This document shows, one piece after another, positions 10,421 to 21,400 of a DNA stretch of 64,000 bases. The position numbers and the translations under genes are program-made. The DNA is from Diplonema papillatum (Eukaryota > Euglenozoa > Diplonemea > Diplonemida > Diplonemidae). Below the pieces are notes generated by a model that made no database searches, was not told the DNA's origin, and saw only the letters and a list, made by a program, of their open reading frames with translations. The stretch covers positions 186,001-250,000 of the forward strand of contig JAPJBO010000246.1 in the NCBI GenBank assembly GCA_030068145.1, written 5' to 3'. Numbering within the stretch: position 1 is the first letter of the stretch; every line of letters starts with the position of its first letter.

Positions 10421-10683
10421 GAACTCGGCACAAAGCAGGCAAGAATCCGGCAAACCCCAGGCTCAAACCCGGCGAGACTAACCCCGGTTATAACCCGGAA
10501 CAAAGCAGGCAAATAATCCGGCAAACCCCAGGCACAAACCCGGCGAGAACAACCCCGGTTATAACCCGGCACAAAGCAGGCAAAGAATCCGGCAAACCCC
10601 AAGCACAAACCCGGCGAGGACCAGGGACAACCCCGGTCATAACTCGGCACACAGCAGGCAAGAACCCGGCACAATCCCGGTAA
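10421..10683 (+). repeat. Minisatellite, ~70-77-bp unit, about 3.5 copies
   Basis: Each unit begins near CGGCACAAAGCAGGC and contains AATCCGGCAAACCCC and AACCCCGGTTATAAC. Unit starts fall near 10426, 10496, 10566 and 10644. A related CCCGG-rich fragment is at about 38625-38680. Confidence 0.8.
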
Positions 10684-10991
10684 AAGAGTTGAATCTGGTC
10701 ACACCATACGACTCTCCATTTTTAACAGCTCCAGGTTGAGCGCAGTTCCGCCAGGTTCTTCTTGAGAAGGAAGATGCACTGAGTCAATCCACAAGTCCCG
10801 CACGAAGAAGACTGCAACTCGAGTGGTGGCCGGTTGTACGTTGACGTCTGTGACAAATGGGCTGAACCCCCATTACAGACACTCTCGCTCGTCTAACGAA
10901 TCGCAACACTCTTTTGCAAAGAAAGAGCCCGAGACTCTAGACTCTACACCCCGGAATTCAAGCGAACGTGCTCTCGAGAAGCCCCTCCCCG

Positions 10992-11509
10992 CGGTCGCTA
11001 CACAGGCAGGGTACTTCGCGTAACGCGACTTGCTGCCCTCAGCACGCAGGATTACTTCCTCGCACTCTTTTTCCTTTTGGTACTTCAACCATTGGTGCTG
11101 CACACGGCAACCCCATGTCCACTGTGCCCTGCGGAGTTTACTTCGCAGATTGCCACCGTAAAAAGAAGACAAGTCAGTGCTGCCTAGCGAGTCGCAGTCA
11201 CAATCAGGGCGAGTGCCCTGAGTTTTTTTAACTGAGTACTCAGACACGGTTGTAGGGGCCTTCTCCCCGTGACGGATTCGCCTTTGCTCTAGTAGCACGG
11301 GTGGTCCTGGCTGTGACGAGCTACGAACAGCCGCCTGACAAACCAGAGAGAGCAGTCCTGTCTGCAGACACTCAGGTCCCGCGCTGATGATGGTCCGCCT
11401 TATGTGTCCGTGGCTTAAAGGACCGAAACACGGCGCAGCCCAATGCGGTGTTGAGCACATACCCATTCCAAGCACGTTCTTGCAATCCCCACGGTCGCTA
11501 CACAGGCAG
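10992..11509 (+). repeat. R1 repeat copy flanked by 18-bp direct repeats
   Basis: CGGTCGCTACACAGGCAG occurs at 10992-11009 and again at 11492-11509, exactly 500 bp apart, bracketing a long R1 copy. The interior matches 56296-56738 over most of its length and the shorter copies at 2.0 and 32.2 kb. The direct repeat looks like a target-site duplication or recombination footprint. Confidence 0.75.
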
Positions 11510-11645
11510 CAGGGATGGCGGAACCGGAGTGGAACAGAGGGACCGCCGGCAGACAACAAGCTCTCATTGCGGCATCAGCCGCAGTACTGACAGCGGATAT
11601 CTGGTGGCTTCCTCTTGAAGGGGACCACTTTCACATGCAACTAGA
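11500..11645 (+). repeat. Left arm of inverted repeat flanking the NUDIX gene
   Basis: The strand from GGAACCGGAGTGGAACAGAG to AGAGGAAGCC's complement matches the reverse complement of 12765-12915 almost throughout. Confidence 0.8.
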
Positions 11646-11739
11646 ACGACAGACGAGGCAACGTGTCAGAACTCACTGAAGTGCGCGGGGGGACTGGGTG
11701 GGGGGGGGGGCAAAAATTCTGACAACGCCCGAAGACGCG

Positions 11740-12549
11740 ATGCTTCGTGCGGCGACTCGACAGGTGAGACGGCTCACCGTCGAGAATGCGCCGCACACGG
11801 CGCAGAAGATCGTGGTGAAGGGAAAGGAGGACCTGGGCGAGCTCGAGGCGTTCGTGAAAGAAAAGCCGGCCGGCTACAGCTCGCAATGGGTCCATCTGCC
11901 CATCAGCTGCGCCAGCGCCGCCGAAATGCTGGCCGGGCACGGCTTCGTGTACCACCACGCCTACGACAACACGAGCGTCCTCTACCGCTGGCTGAGCGAC
12001 AATACCTGCCGAGTCCCCGACTTCGCCACGCACCGTGTCGGCGTCGCTGGGCTCGTTTATGACAAAGAAACGCAGAAGGTGCTTCTCGTAAAGGAGTCCA
12101 GAGGTACAGGGCTTTGGAAGCTTCCAGGGGGGCATGCCGACCTCGGCGAGGACATCTTCAGTACAGCCATTCGAGAGGTCAAAGAGGAAACAGGCATTGA
12201 CGCTGAGTTCGAGCACATCCTGTGTGTGCGGCACAGCCACGGACTCGCATATGACCGGTCGGACCTGTACTTCGTCTGCCAACTGCGGCCGTTGACGACT
12301 GACATACGGAAGTGTGACTTCGAGATTCAAGACTGTGCCTGGCTTCCCATCGACAAACTCTCCCAGTCTCCCTCGCAGCTGAACAGCACGCTCGCGGACT
12401 TGTTCGCGCAAGGTGCGTTCACCCCAATCGTCTACCACAAGCAGGTACACCTTCTCACAAAGCAGCCCACCGCCTTCTACTACGCCCGCGATCCTTCGTT
12501 GCCGGCATCCGATGCCGCCGCCGAAGCCACCGCTGCTACGAAGCTCTGA
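11740..12549 (+). CDS. NUDIX hydrolase, NUDT6-like
   Basis: The 269-residue protein starts at ATG 11740 (MLRAATRQ); the frame is open further upstream but lacks an ATG. Residues ~1-95 match the N-terminal domain of the NUDT6 / plant NUDT group (HGFVYHHAYDNTSVLYRWL). Then comes VGVAGLVYDKET...VLLVKE and a complete Nudix box from residue 131, GGHADLGEDIFSTAIREV then KEETGI, fitting Gx5Ex7REUxEExGU with all metal-binding glutamates. It should hydrolyse a nucleoside diphosphate linked to another moiety, requiring Mg2+. The exact substrate cannot be told. No intron is seen, and stop TGA is at 12547-12549. The gene lies within inverted arms of a ~145-bp repeat, so it may have moved as a unit. Confidence 0.9.
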   Translation: MLRAATRQVRRLTVENAPHTAQKIVVKGKEDLGELEAFVKEKPAGYSSQWVHLPISCASAAEMLAGHGFVYHHAYDNTSVLYRWLSDNTCRVPDFATHRVGVAGLVYDKETQKVLLVKESRGTGLWKLPGGHADLGEDIFSTAIREVKEETGIDAEFEHILCVRHSHGLAYDRSDLYFVCQLRPLTTDIRKCDFEIQDCAWLPIDKLSQSPSQLNSTLADLFAQGAFTPIVYHKQVHLLTKQPTAFYYARDPSLPASDAAAEATAATKL

Positions 12550-12764
12550 AAGGCCCCAGCTTTTGTCCGCAGGTCTCTCTACGAGCGTCCGCTTCAGAGG
12601 GCTAAGGTGGCTCATTAACTCCCGTTAAAGAGGCCCCTTGGCTCCTTGAACCGTACCTTGTTAAAACTAGCTCGTACACCTAGCGGGGTGAGCCGGAGAT
12701 TTCGAGTGCGCCCTCGACCACCGATACCCGTTTATGCACCTCGATCTAGTGCTCGGCCTGTTCT

Positions 12765-12915
12765 TGAAGTGTGAGAGTGGTCCCCTTCAAGAGGAAGCCA
12801 CCAGATATCTGCTGTAAGTACTGCGGCTGATGCTGTTACGAGAGCGTGTTGTCTGCCGGCGGTCCCTCTGTTCCACTCCGGTTCCTCCTCCCTGATTGTG
12901 TTAGCGACTGGGTGA
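12765..12915 (-). repeat. Right arm of inverted repeat flanking the NUDIX gene
   Basis: This is the reverse-complement match to 11500-11645 (shared runs AAGAGGAAGCCACCAGATAT and GTCCCTCTGTTCCACTCCGG). The arms enclose about 1.1 kb with the NUDIX frame and little else. Confidence 0.8.
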
Positions 12916-13757
12916 GGTCCAGGGGTTGGGGAGGCTGTTAGTGTGCGCCTTTCTCGGGCGCGGCGGAGCGACTCACTTCTCGATAATGTGCGTTGTTGCG
13001 CCATCTTTCACCCCCGCCCCCCTTCCCCTATTGTACATGTAACGACAGGTACGCGTGCCCTAATGGTTTTCCAATAGGGTAGGGTGCGCCGACCAACAAC
13101 AGCACGGTCGCCCTCGAAGGGTAGTGGTGGGACTAGTCTTTGGCCCAAAGCAAGGCTCGCAGCCAATAACCACAACTACAAGGTGGGATCCAGCCTCACG
13201 AGCTGGAGTTGAGAAAGCGGGTGTCACACCCGCTTTTCGGGTGTGGGCTTGCACGCGCTGTGGCTGTAGCACATCCGATTTTCAGGTGTGGCTCAGAGGC
13301 TGGACCTCACCGTGCACCCTTTCCACCTGCCCTGAAAATCTTTCGGGGTCGCTCAGCCGGCCAGAGGGCACGAGAGTATATAAATACGCAAGACGAAGGC
13401 AGAGAGAAGAAAGAATAAAACAGAGGTGGTGCGCACTACCGACAGACAGGAATTTTCGTAAACTTTCTTACCCTTCGTATTCCCCCCAAAACTCAGAACA
13501 AATTACAACGACCCCTCGCAAGGTTCTGCCCAACTACTACTAAGCAGAGGCTTCCGGCTCGTGTGTGTGTAAAGGCCCTGCTTGGGTGGAACAGAAAGTG
13601 CCCCCGGAAGGAAGCAGCTCTATTGGGCTGTGTCGTATAGAACGAACCGGGAGAAGTCGGTTCTCCAACCGCACCACATGCGATGTGATGAAACTGAATC
13701 GCCGAAGTAGAGCTCTCTTGACTTGAAGGCGGTAAACGAACCCCTTATTTCAATTGT
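12916..13757. other. Intergenic, no gene seen
   Basis: 13215-13285 contains short hairpins of the form GCGGGTGTCACACCCGC, and a related AAGCGGGTGTGGC-like element recurs near 54480. No coding exon was recognised. Confidence 0.45.
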
Positions 13758-14065
13758 GGTTGGTCCGGTTTTGAGGTGTGAGAGTCCTACCTTGGTCCCC
13801 CATGAGTAGGAAGCCGACATGTATCCCGTAAACGGCACACATGCCGGACCTATCCCATGCAGTGGTTGGTCCAGTTTTGAGGTGTGAAAGTGCCTACCTT
13901 GGTCCCCCATGAGTAGAGAGCCGACATGTATCCCGTAAACGGCACACATGCCGGACCTATCCCATGCAGTGGTTGGTCCGGTTTTGAGGTGTGAAAGTGC
14001 CTACCTTGGTCCCCCATGAGTAGGAAGCCGACATGTATCCCGTAAACGGCACACATGCCGGGCTC
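13758..14065 (+). repeat. Tandem array, 106-107-bp unit, ~3 copies
   Basis: Units start with GGTTGGTCC at 13758, 13864 and 13971 and contain CTTGGTCCCCCATGAGTAG and CCCGTAAACGGCACACATGC. CCCCTTATTTCAATTGTGG occurs on both sides (13741-13759 and 14151-14169). Confidence 0.85.
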
Positions 14066-14169
14066 CAGGGTTCTCAAAGCGGGTCACAGGCCCACCTGCC
14101 CTACGCGAGGCACGTGCCCAAGTCTCGTGCAGGACTACTGTAGCAGTCTCCCCTTATTTCAATTGTGGA

Positions 14170-16642
14170 GAGGTGCCGCGGTTCGACCAACACGCGACTG
14201 AGCTACCCGAGTCAAAAGGTCACGTAAAGGAGCCCTGTCCGCAAGCTCTGCTGCTTTCTTAGCTAGTGTCTTGCTTTATTTTTTATTTTCAGCCACATGC
14301 ATGTGTGAGGAAACTGAACCGCCCAAGAAAGACCTTCTGATCATGATCATTAGCCAATTTGCCACCAAACCACGTCCAGGATTTGGGTTCAGGGTAGTGT
14401 GGTCAACGAAAGCCACGCGCGCTCCGGCTGCCTGACACCCGCCGGAGCAGCGGCGAGTCTGGCCACGCTGTTCAAAGTGTATCCTGGTCCCCGTTACCCG
14501 GCTATTGTCGGATTTCCTGCTGGCTCTCCTTTCACGGTGGTGAATCTGCTTGAACAATGGCCATCCAGCGCTCCGGATGGTCCGCATTGTGGGCGCCCGG
14601 TTCAGGCTTGGGCTCTGCCCTGTTCACTCGCCGTTACTAGGAGCATCGCTGTTGCTTTCTTTTCCTGCGCTGGGTAATATGCTTACGTTTAGCGCGTAGA
14701 TCTTCAACAGCTGAGGTCGGTGAGAGTTTCATTCGAACGACCTGTTTTTTGTGTTAACAATGCATTGTTGGTACTAAAAATTAGTAGTTGGCAGCATACT
14801 ACATGAAACTAACCAAAGCAGGTGAGTTCCGCTAGTGCGCACAAACAAAAAAGGAAACGCATCAATCCATGCCTTTGAAGTGTGAACCTCACGAGACTAG
14901 ACGATTTTTGGAAATCGTCAGTTGCTCTCATTGAAGATCCATGACCCGTGATCCGCACGAAATTGCTCGGATACATCGGTAGGACGAGAAGAAGGAGTTC
15001 GTTCCGTGCTGTATCGTCAGCAACTGTACCGTTGCAATGACCCTCTTTTTTTCTGTCTGTCAGGAGCTGCGACTCTACTGCTCCATTTTTTTTTTTTTTT
15101 CAATACACCAACTTGCGTGGCCTAGCATGAAATAGTCAGAAGAGATGAGAAGTTCGTCCCTCACTTGCGTCCTGAGTCCAGCTTGAAAAAACGATCAAGA
15201 AATTGCAATCAACGATAGACACTCTATCTTCCCATCAAACTGCGCGAGTGGCGAGCTCTTATCTTTTTTTTTTTTTTTTGGCAACAATTGCTCTGTTCTT
15301 CTTCCAGACTCGCTCCCGAACAAGAACGACGCATGCTTGTACATCGCAAATATAAGACTTCTGTAGGACTTGGGTGTGGGCCTGTTTGATGATGCCACCT
15401 CTACTTTTTGGCGACATTCGGGCTCGTAGATCCCGGCGACTCTGCGGTGCAGCTGAACGCGTGAACTGTGAAGGCTTTCCTCAGTACACTTTCGCCGCAG
15501 ATCCGTCCTGGGCCAGGCCGGATCCAGCTGCTGCGCCGTGAAGCAGACTGAGTGGTCTGTCTTTGGGCGCGGGACATGCACCCCTCGGAATTTCCAAAAC
15601 CTGCTTCCGGGGAGTGCATGTCACGCACCCCACCCGACCTCCAATTCCGCATGAACGTGGGAAAGTGTTCGTGTCGACGGAATTGATGTCAACCCTGGGT
15701 CATCGATTATTGCCCATTTTCCCTGGACCACAAAGAAAAAAAGATTCTGCCCGCAACACATTGCGGGTAGTCGCTGTGGCTATTCTGACCACACTGTGGG
15801 AAAGTTGTGAGGGCGCAGCTCTGCCGGGCCTGAGGGTTTAGGGTGGCTCTTTTTTTGTATAAGCACCTGCTTTGTAGGAAATTCTTGAGGAGACTGCCAG
15901 TTGCGATAGATCAAAGGAGGTAAATGTGCTGTAGCCCACACGAAACACGGGTAAAGCTGGGTTCAGAGGCGGGTGTAAGCGCTCAAAAAAGACCACGTTG
16001 TAGTTGTATTGTTTTCTCCCCCTCTAGCCTCCTTCGAAATGAGCACAAGGCAGTCCCCCGAGTATTTCCGGGCGGAAGAGGGGACTCTTCTGACGAGGCT
16101 CATTCCGGTGCTTGGGCCGAGTTGAGGATCGAAACTCGCTTTTCCACGCACAATACAGTGCCAACTATATATGGCTTTAAACCCCAGCAGCAACTGGCCT
16201 CGAATTGGTCCGCACAAGTGCAGCACCTTCGTATCGTGTCGGGTTCAGCTGCTGCCCCAAAGCGAAAACCGAAGGAGAAACCTGTGCCCCCTGGGCCTCG
16301 ACCTGGGAGAGACCCCTGTCAAGAACACCAACGGAAAGAAAAAGAAAAGCAGGCTGTGATAAAAAGGAAGAAGAAGAAGAAGAAGAAGAAAAAAAAAAGC
16401 GCGCGGCTCCGGCTCGCCAAAGCGTTCATCTAGCTCGGTTGACCCGGCTATCTCTGATCCCCTCCCGCTTTCCTTTTTCAACGAAGCGGTGGTGTCGCGC
16501 CCAGGCGGGGCCGGAAACGTGCCGATTGATGTGCATCGCATTGCGGTCTTGTCCTTGTTAGTTGTCCCCCCAGACACATCGCATTTTTTTTTGTCCTTGT
16601 CGTAGAGCCGCAACCTGCAGCGCGCCTCCGGAGCGACTTACG
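14170..16642. other. Intergenic; homopolymers and GAA run, no supported gene
   Basis: Poly-T tracts occur at about 15087-15101 and 15267-15281, and a GAA/A-rich run at 16365-16400. 15140-15270 resembles part of the second kinesin intron (31930-32100), for example CACTTGCGTCCTGA and CGAGCTCTTAT. No exon was recognised. Confidence 0.45.
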
Positions 16643-16714
16643 CCCGCCGTAGCATGCGAAGAGAAGTGAGGAGACCGGAAACTCCCCGGAGAGATGGTCC
16701 CTGCACTCTAACTC

Positions 16715-16751
<37 letters not shown>

Positions 16752-16760
16752 TCTCCTTGT
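16643..16760 (+). repeat. Dispersed repeat ending in a CT microsatellite
   Basis: GCCCGCCGTAGCA, then GAAGAGAAGTGAGGAGACCG and the bases up to the CT run, match 41765-41838 nearly exactly. Here the CT run (~17 units) is followed by ordinary sequence, whereas at 41.9 kb a retroelement begins at that point. Confidence 0.8.
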
Positions 16761-17256
16761 TAGTAGTCCCCCAAAGGTCTGATCGACCAGTCCCCCCGTG
16801 GTCGACCGTCGACGAAACATTTCCGCGGGTATCGTGCACTGTCAGCATCGAGGCGGAGAGTTCCTGTTTTTCCGTGTACCTACCCCCCCCGACGTGGCTT
16901 GCAGCGCGCCTCCGACGACGAAACGGCTTGCGTCTCTTCGAGCGTCCGCGAACTCTCTCTACCTCTCTCTTTTGTACTGAAACGGAGGTTTGCAGGGTAC
17001 GAAGCGTAGAAAAGAAATAGGAAACATGCAGAATGCGCCCGATCGGTGAATACTTGACCTCGTCCGCCTTCCGCCCTCGTTTTGCGACGGCAAGGAAGCC
17101 CGAAAACGAGCCGTTTTGCCCTCGCACCGCACTCGGTCACACACACGAGCAGCCACGTGCAGATTGGCTCGAACATCGGTCCCGGAGTAGATGAGGAAAG
17201 TGTCCGGTCGTAGCACGTAACAGAAAGCCGACGCCAAAACCGCACGATCCTGGACG

Positions 17257-18279
17257 ATGTCGAAGAGCGAGCTCTCGACGGTGTCGGCCGCGGCGTCCGC
17301 CGGCGCGCCCTGCGGCAACGTCGAAAAGTTCCTCCGCCTCTCGGAGCGGAAGCTGCACGGCGTCGCTGCCCTCGTGCAGCAGGCCCGCCGCAGCCCGCAC
17401 CACCAGGCCAAGGCGGCCCCCGGCGCCTGGGGGCTGCACCCCGAAAACACGCAGAGCCGCGCCGTCCGGCGCGCCAACCGCGCCCTCGCCGACCGCTCGC
17501 TCACCGCCGCCCCCGACGCCCCCCCGACTCCCCCTCCGCCACCCCGGCCCGAGTCCGCGCCGCCTGCGGCGCCCGCGCAGCAGGCCGACAAACGGCCCCG
17601 GCTGACCCAGGACCTCTCGCGGGGCTCCGGCGGCGGGGGGTCCGGGCTGAGGCCCGGGTACCTCAGGGAAACCCGGCGGGCGTTTTTGCAGGCGCTGCAC
17701 CCGGACGGCGGCAGCGAAGCCCCGCTCCCCCCGCACGCCGCCGCGCGCGGGTTGACCAGCGACGAGCTGAGCCGGTACCCGCTGTACGTCGGCGTCCGGG
17801 TGCAGTTCGAGACGCGGCTGGAGACGCTGCGGGCGAGCGGGAAGCGTCGGAGGGCGCTCGCCTCGCAGGTCCGGCAGTGGGCCCGCCAGCGCGACGCGAA
17901 GCACGCGTTGGACCACGTGTCGAGGAACAAGTCGGCCGCCGGGCATCCCCGGTGGTCGGCCCACGACCGCCGCACGTCCGCGGATCCCGCGTTCGCCTTC
18001 GCGTCGCCATTCGCGAGGGGAAGCTGCGACGCGTTCTCGGGCAGCTGCCTGTCGCCGTTTTCGGCGAAGAAGCCCGGAAACCCCGCCGCCGCCGCCTTTC
18101 TGCCGCTCGGGCGCGCCGAGCGGCAGAAAGGCAGCGGCGGCGGCGGCGGTGGCTGCTCTGCTGCGAAGCAAATCGAAGAAAGCCGCCGGGCGTACTGGAA
18201 GCAGGCGCACACCCGCGCGCAGTGGAGAGCGGTGAAGGTGCGCCGCAAACGGGAAGAGCTGCACATCGAGCGCCAGCAG
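17257..18279 (+). CDS. Exon 1 of a putative large coiled-coil/IQ-like gene, function unknown
   Basis: 341 codons from ATG 17257 (MSKSELSTVSAAASAG), with very strong G/C at third positions in this frame only, so the long antisense frames are shadows. The protein has a Pro-rich middle (PPTPPPPPRP), a Gly-rich linker and basic helical stretches, and ends ...KREELHIERQQ in a probable coiled coil. A candidate GT donor lies at 18280; reading through gives only six more codons (VCACVC) in a GT-rich run. Phase 0 at the donor fits the exon at 26579, whose first residues continue a charged helix. The splice across ~8.3 kb is an inference. 18085-18150 contains a long hairpin within the coding sequence. 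Confidence 0.6.
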
Positions 18280-18439
18280 GTGTGTGCGTGTGTGTGTTGA
18301 AGCGCATGGCATTTTAAAGTGAGTACACGGTGCAGTAGTAAACTTGTAAAATGACCCTTTTACTAGTAAATTTACTAGTACAAACTTTTACTAGTAAAAT
18401 TTACAGTTTTACTAGTAAAATTTACAAGTGCAATAGTAA
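18280..18439. other. GT-rich run then tandem ACTAGTAAA motifs leading into the palindrome
   Basis: TGTGTGCGTGTGTGTG is followed from 18361 by repeated TTTACTAGTAAA-type units, an extension of the terminal motif of the giant palindrome that is missing on its right side. Confidence 0.6.
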
Positions 18440-21400
18440 ATTTTACTAGTGCACTTGTAAATTTTACTAGTGCACTTGTAAAAATTACAAGTGAATTCAG
18501 GTGTTTTTCAGTCCAAAACAGTGATTTATAGGGGGTTTTGCGTGAAAAATTGCGAGATCGAAAACTGGGGAGGTTTGGCCGATGTGCACTACCCCTCGGA
18601 CTGAGTTGGGCAGGGTTGTTGGGGGCCTTGATGGGAATCATCTCCCCTGATAGACAGCGGCGCCGTTGAAAAAGGATGAGAGGAGCAGCGCGCACCCAAC
18701 TGGAACTGTACGCACTGTCCAGCCCCTTTACCCTGAGACTTTTGTTGAGCTAGTTGACAGCTGCCGAGGAAAAGCGTCTACAAATGAGAAGAAACGGAGG
18801 CAAGAGAGACGCACTGTGAGTGGTGTCGTGCCAAATTCACAACAGTGAAACACACTCTACAATAGCGACGTGAGCGGGGAGCGGGGAACCCTGGGCAGAA
18901 GCGGCCGCCTGACTGTTGCGAATACTTCCAGTCGGTCCGAGCATGCCTACCATTTCCCGACACGCTTCGGCACGGAGGCTTTGCCCAAGCAGGGATCTTG
19001 ACATTGTTGTTGCCGCAGTGAGGAGTTCCACACAGCCCATCAATGTAACACTCGGGCTCGACCATAATAGTCAGAATTTGTGAGGTTTCGTAAACATGAA
19101 AAAGCGGACGAGGCAGCAGGAAGAGTGCTAAACGGACGAAGCGTCTTTGATGTGGATCAATATGTATGCGCCCAAGATGCCGCCGGCCTTGTGCAGATGG
19201 AAGAGATCGGCAGGTTTGCACGGGGGACCCTCGAGCATCAGAGAGCGACTAAACGCGCCACAGAGCAGCATCAACGGCAAGACGCTGCACCAACTCCGGA
19301 GGTCCAGCGGAGCAGTGCGCTAGTGAGGCAATCGATTCTACAAAACGGCACAACGGAGATATGTGGTTTAGGAGGGTGCAACGAAAAGGCCACCTCTCAA
19401 CACATTCTGACAGGGGGCGACACAGCGCACCTTAGATGGTTCAGCCGGAGGCGGACCAAAGGCCGGTGTTCGGGCACCCGAATGCAGGCCCTGGACGCCT
19501 ATGCGAAGGGAACCACGCGGTAATCCGGAGTGTGGCTCTACGCGTGCCAGCTGCCCGGGAGACAAGTGCGCTGAATGGGCAACATGGGCCCTACAAGCAT
19601 AGGAAGAAGGTGAGAACGCAAGCACGGCAGCGGCAGCAACACCCCAATAATCAACGACAATAAAATGAAGCAGTAGGCACACCGCGTTCGTTCCCAACAC
19701 CCCGACCCGACCAAAGCAACCGCCAAACCCCAAGAAGTACTAATCTCACGGCAACAGCCCAAACAACTTCCCCTAGACCTCGTGTGACAAGAATCCTTCA
19801 GCCCTCGAAACCCCCCGTGGATCTTCCATACCATAAGCAGAAGAAAGTTGGACCGGAAATATGTTGGACCGAAAATATATTGGACCGGACAAAGGTTGGA
19901 CCGCGGACGACCAAAACAATTGGACCATTTTGTCCGGTCCAACATATTTCCGCCCAGGCACGTATCCACTTAGGCGGGGTTGGGTCGATGGGCATGAGGT
20001 AAAAAATGTCCCGTGACAAATGGGTAGTCAGGCGCGAGAGATGCGTTGGGTTTCTTCTTGAGCGTACCAAGATCGTCGTTTATTGGCGGCTCATACTTTT
20101 TCCTTCACTGTCAGCCAACCTCGAGCCATCTCGTTTGCACTCTGCATTTTTGCGTTTGCACTCTACCAAAGCAATGGGACAGACGGTGGACGCATCTTGG
20201 TCCACCCTCGGCACTGACCAACCGCAACCGGTCGCGATCAAACATCCTTCCGCGCAAGGAAGATCTTGTGATTCCACCACAGGGCCATGGCGACCAATGA
20301 CCATGGCCAGGGTGCTTCGTTGCGAGTTGCTGGAGGGAACTCAGCGGGTTACGCAGCGCCGCGCAGTGTTCGGGAACTCCTGGCGGCGGACCCATGCGCG
20401 ACTACGGAGTGGAGCGAGTGCTGGCCAGCCGCAAAACTGCACCAAGTACACAGAACCCCCCGAAAAAAAGTGGCCGGACAAAAGTTGGACCACCAGAGCC
20501 CAAAATAGGTGAGTTGGACCATTTTGTCCGGTCCAACTTATTTCCGTTTATCGGTATTTGCCCTTCAGAGTTGACCGCACTGTTGCCCACGACTCAGTCC
20601 AAAAAATGGATGCCAAGCCTGTCCGGCACAAGACGCACGCAGGCAGAGATATTCGTAACCTCCTGGGCCAAAAGCAAGATACCAGAGCGTCTTTTGCCGT
20701 GCAACTCTATTTCTGGTACCAGGACGTACCTGTGCACGACTCTGCTCTGAGAGGACAAGAACGCCTCCTCCTTCGCGCTCCGTCTCTTCCGATGTTATTG
20801 TCCCGTGTTCCCACCGCATCGAGCCACAGGGGGGTCGTGTTCGAGTGTTCACGTTTGCCTTGGAGTGGGGGAAATCTGGATTGACGCGGTCTGCCTACGC
20901 GCGGGGCTCTCAAGCACTGGGTTGTCACTTTGCTCTGCTCTCCCAGCCCCATTTTGACGAGTTAGGTGAAAAAGAAGCCGGTTCTTCTGAATGTGTGCTT
21001 CACTTGCCACAGTTTCTTCTTGTTTCACCCCAAAACACCTGAAATCACTTGTAAATTTTACTAGTGCACTTGTAAATTTTACAAGTGCACTTGTAAAATT
21101 TACAAGTGATTTCAGGTGTTTTGGCAGGTGTTTTGGGGTAAAACAAGAAGAAACTGTGGCAAGTGAAGCACACATTCAGAAGAACCGGCTTCTTTTTCAC
21201 CTAACTCATCAAAATGGGGCTGGGAGAGCATAGCAAAGTGTCAACGCAGTGCTTGAGAGCCCCGCGCTTAGGCAGACCGCGTCAATCCAGGTTTCCCCCA
21301 CTCCAAGGCAAACGTGAACACTCGAACACGACCCCCCTTTGGCTCGATGCGGTGGGAACACGGGACAATAACATCGGAACAGACGGAGCGCGAGGGAGGA

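Noticed and set aside
16959..18312. Long minus-strand frames (435, 391 and 214 codons) opposite the 17257 exon
   Set aside because: The plus frame has strong G/C third positions and ordinary protein composition. The minus frames are Arg/Ala/Gly-rich shadows.
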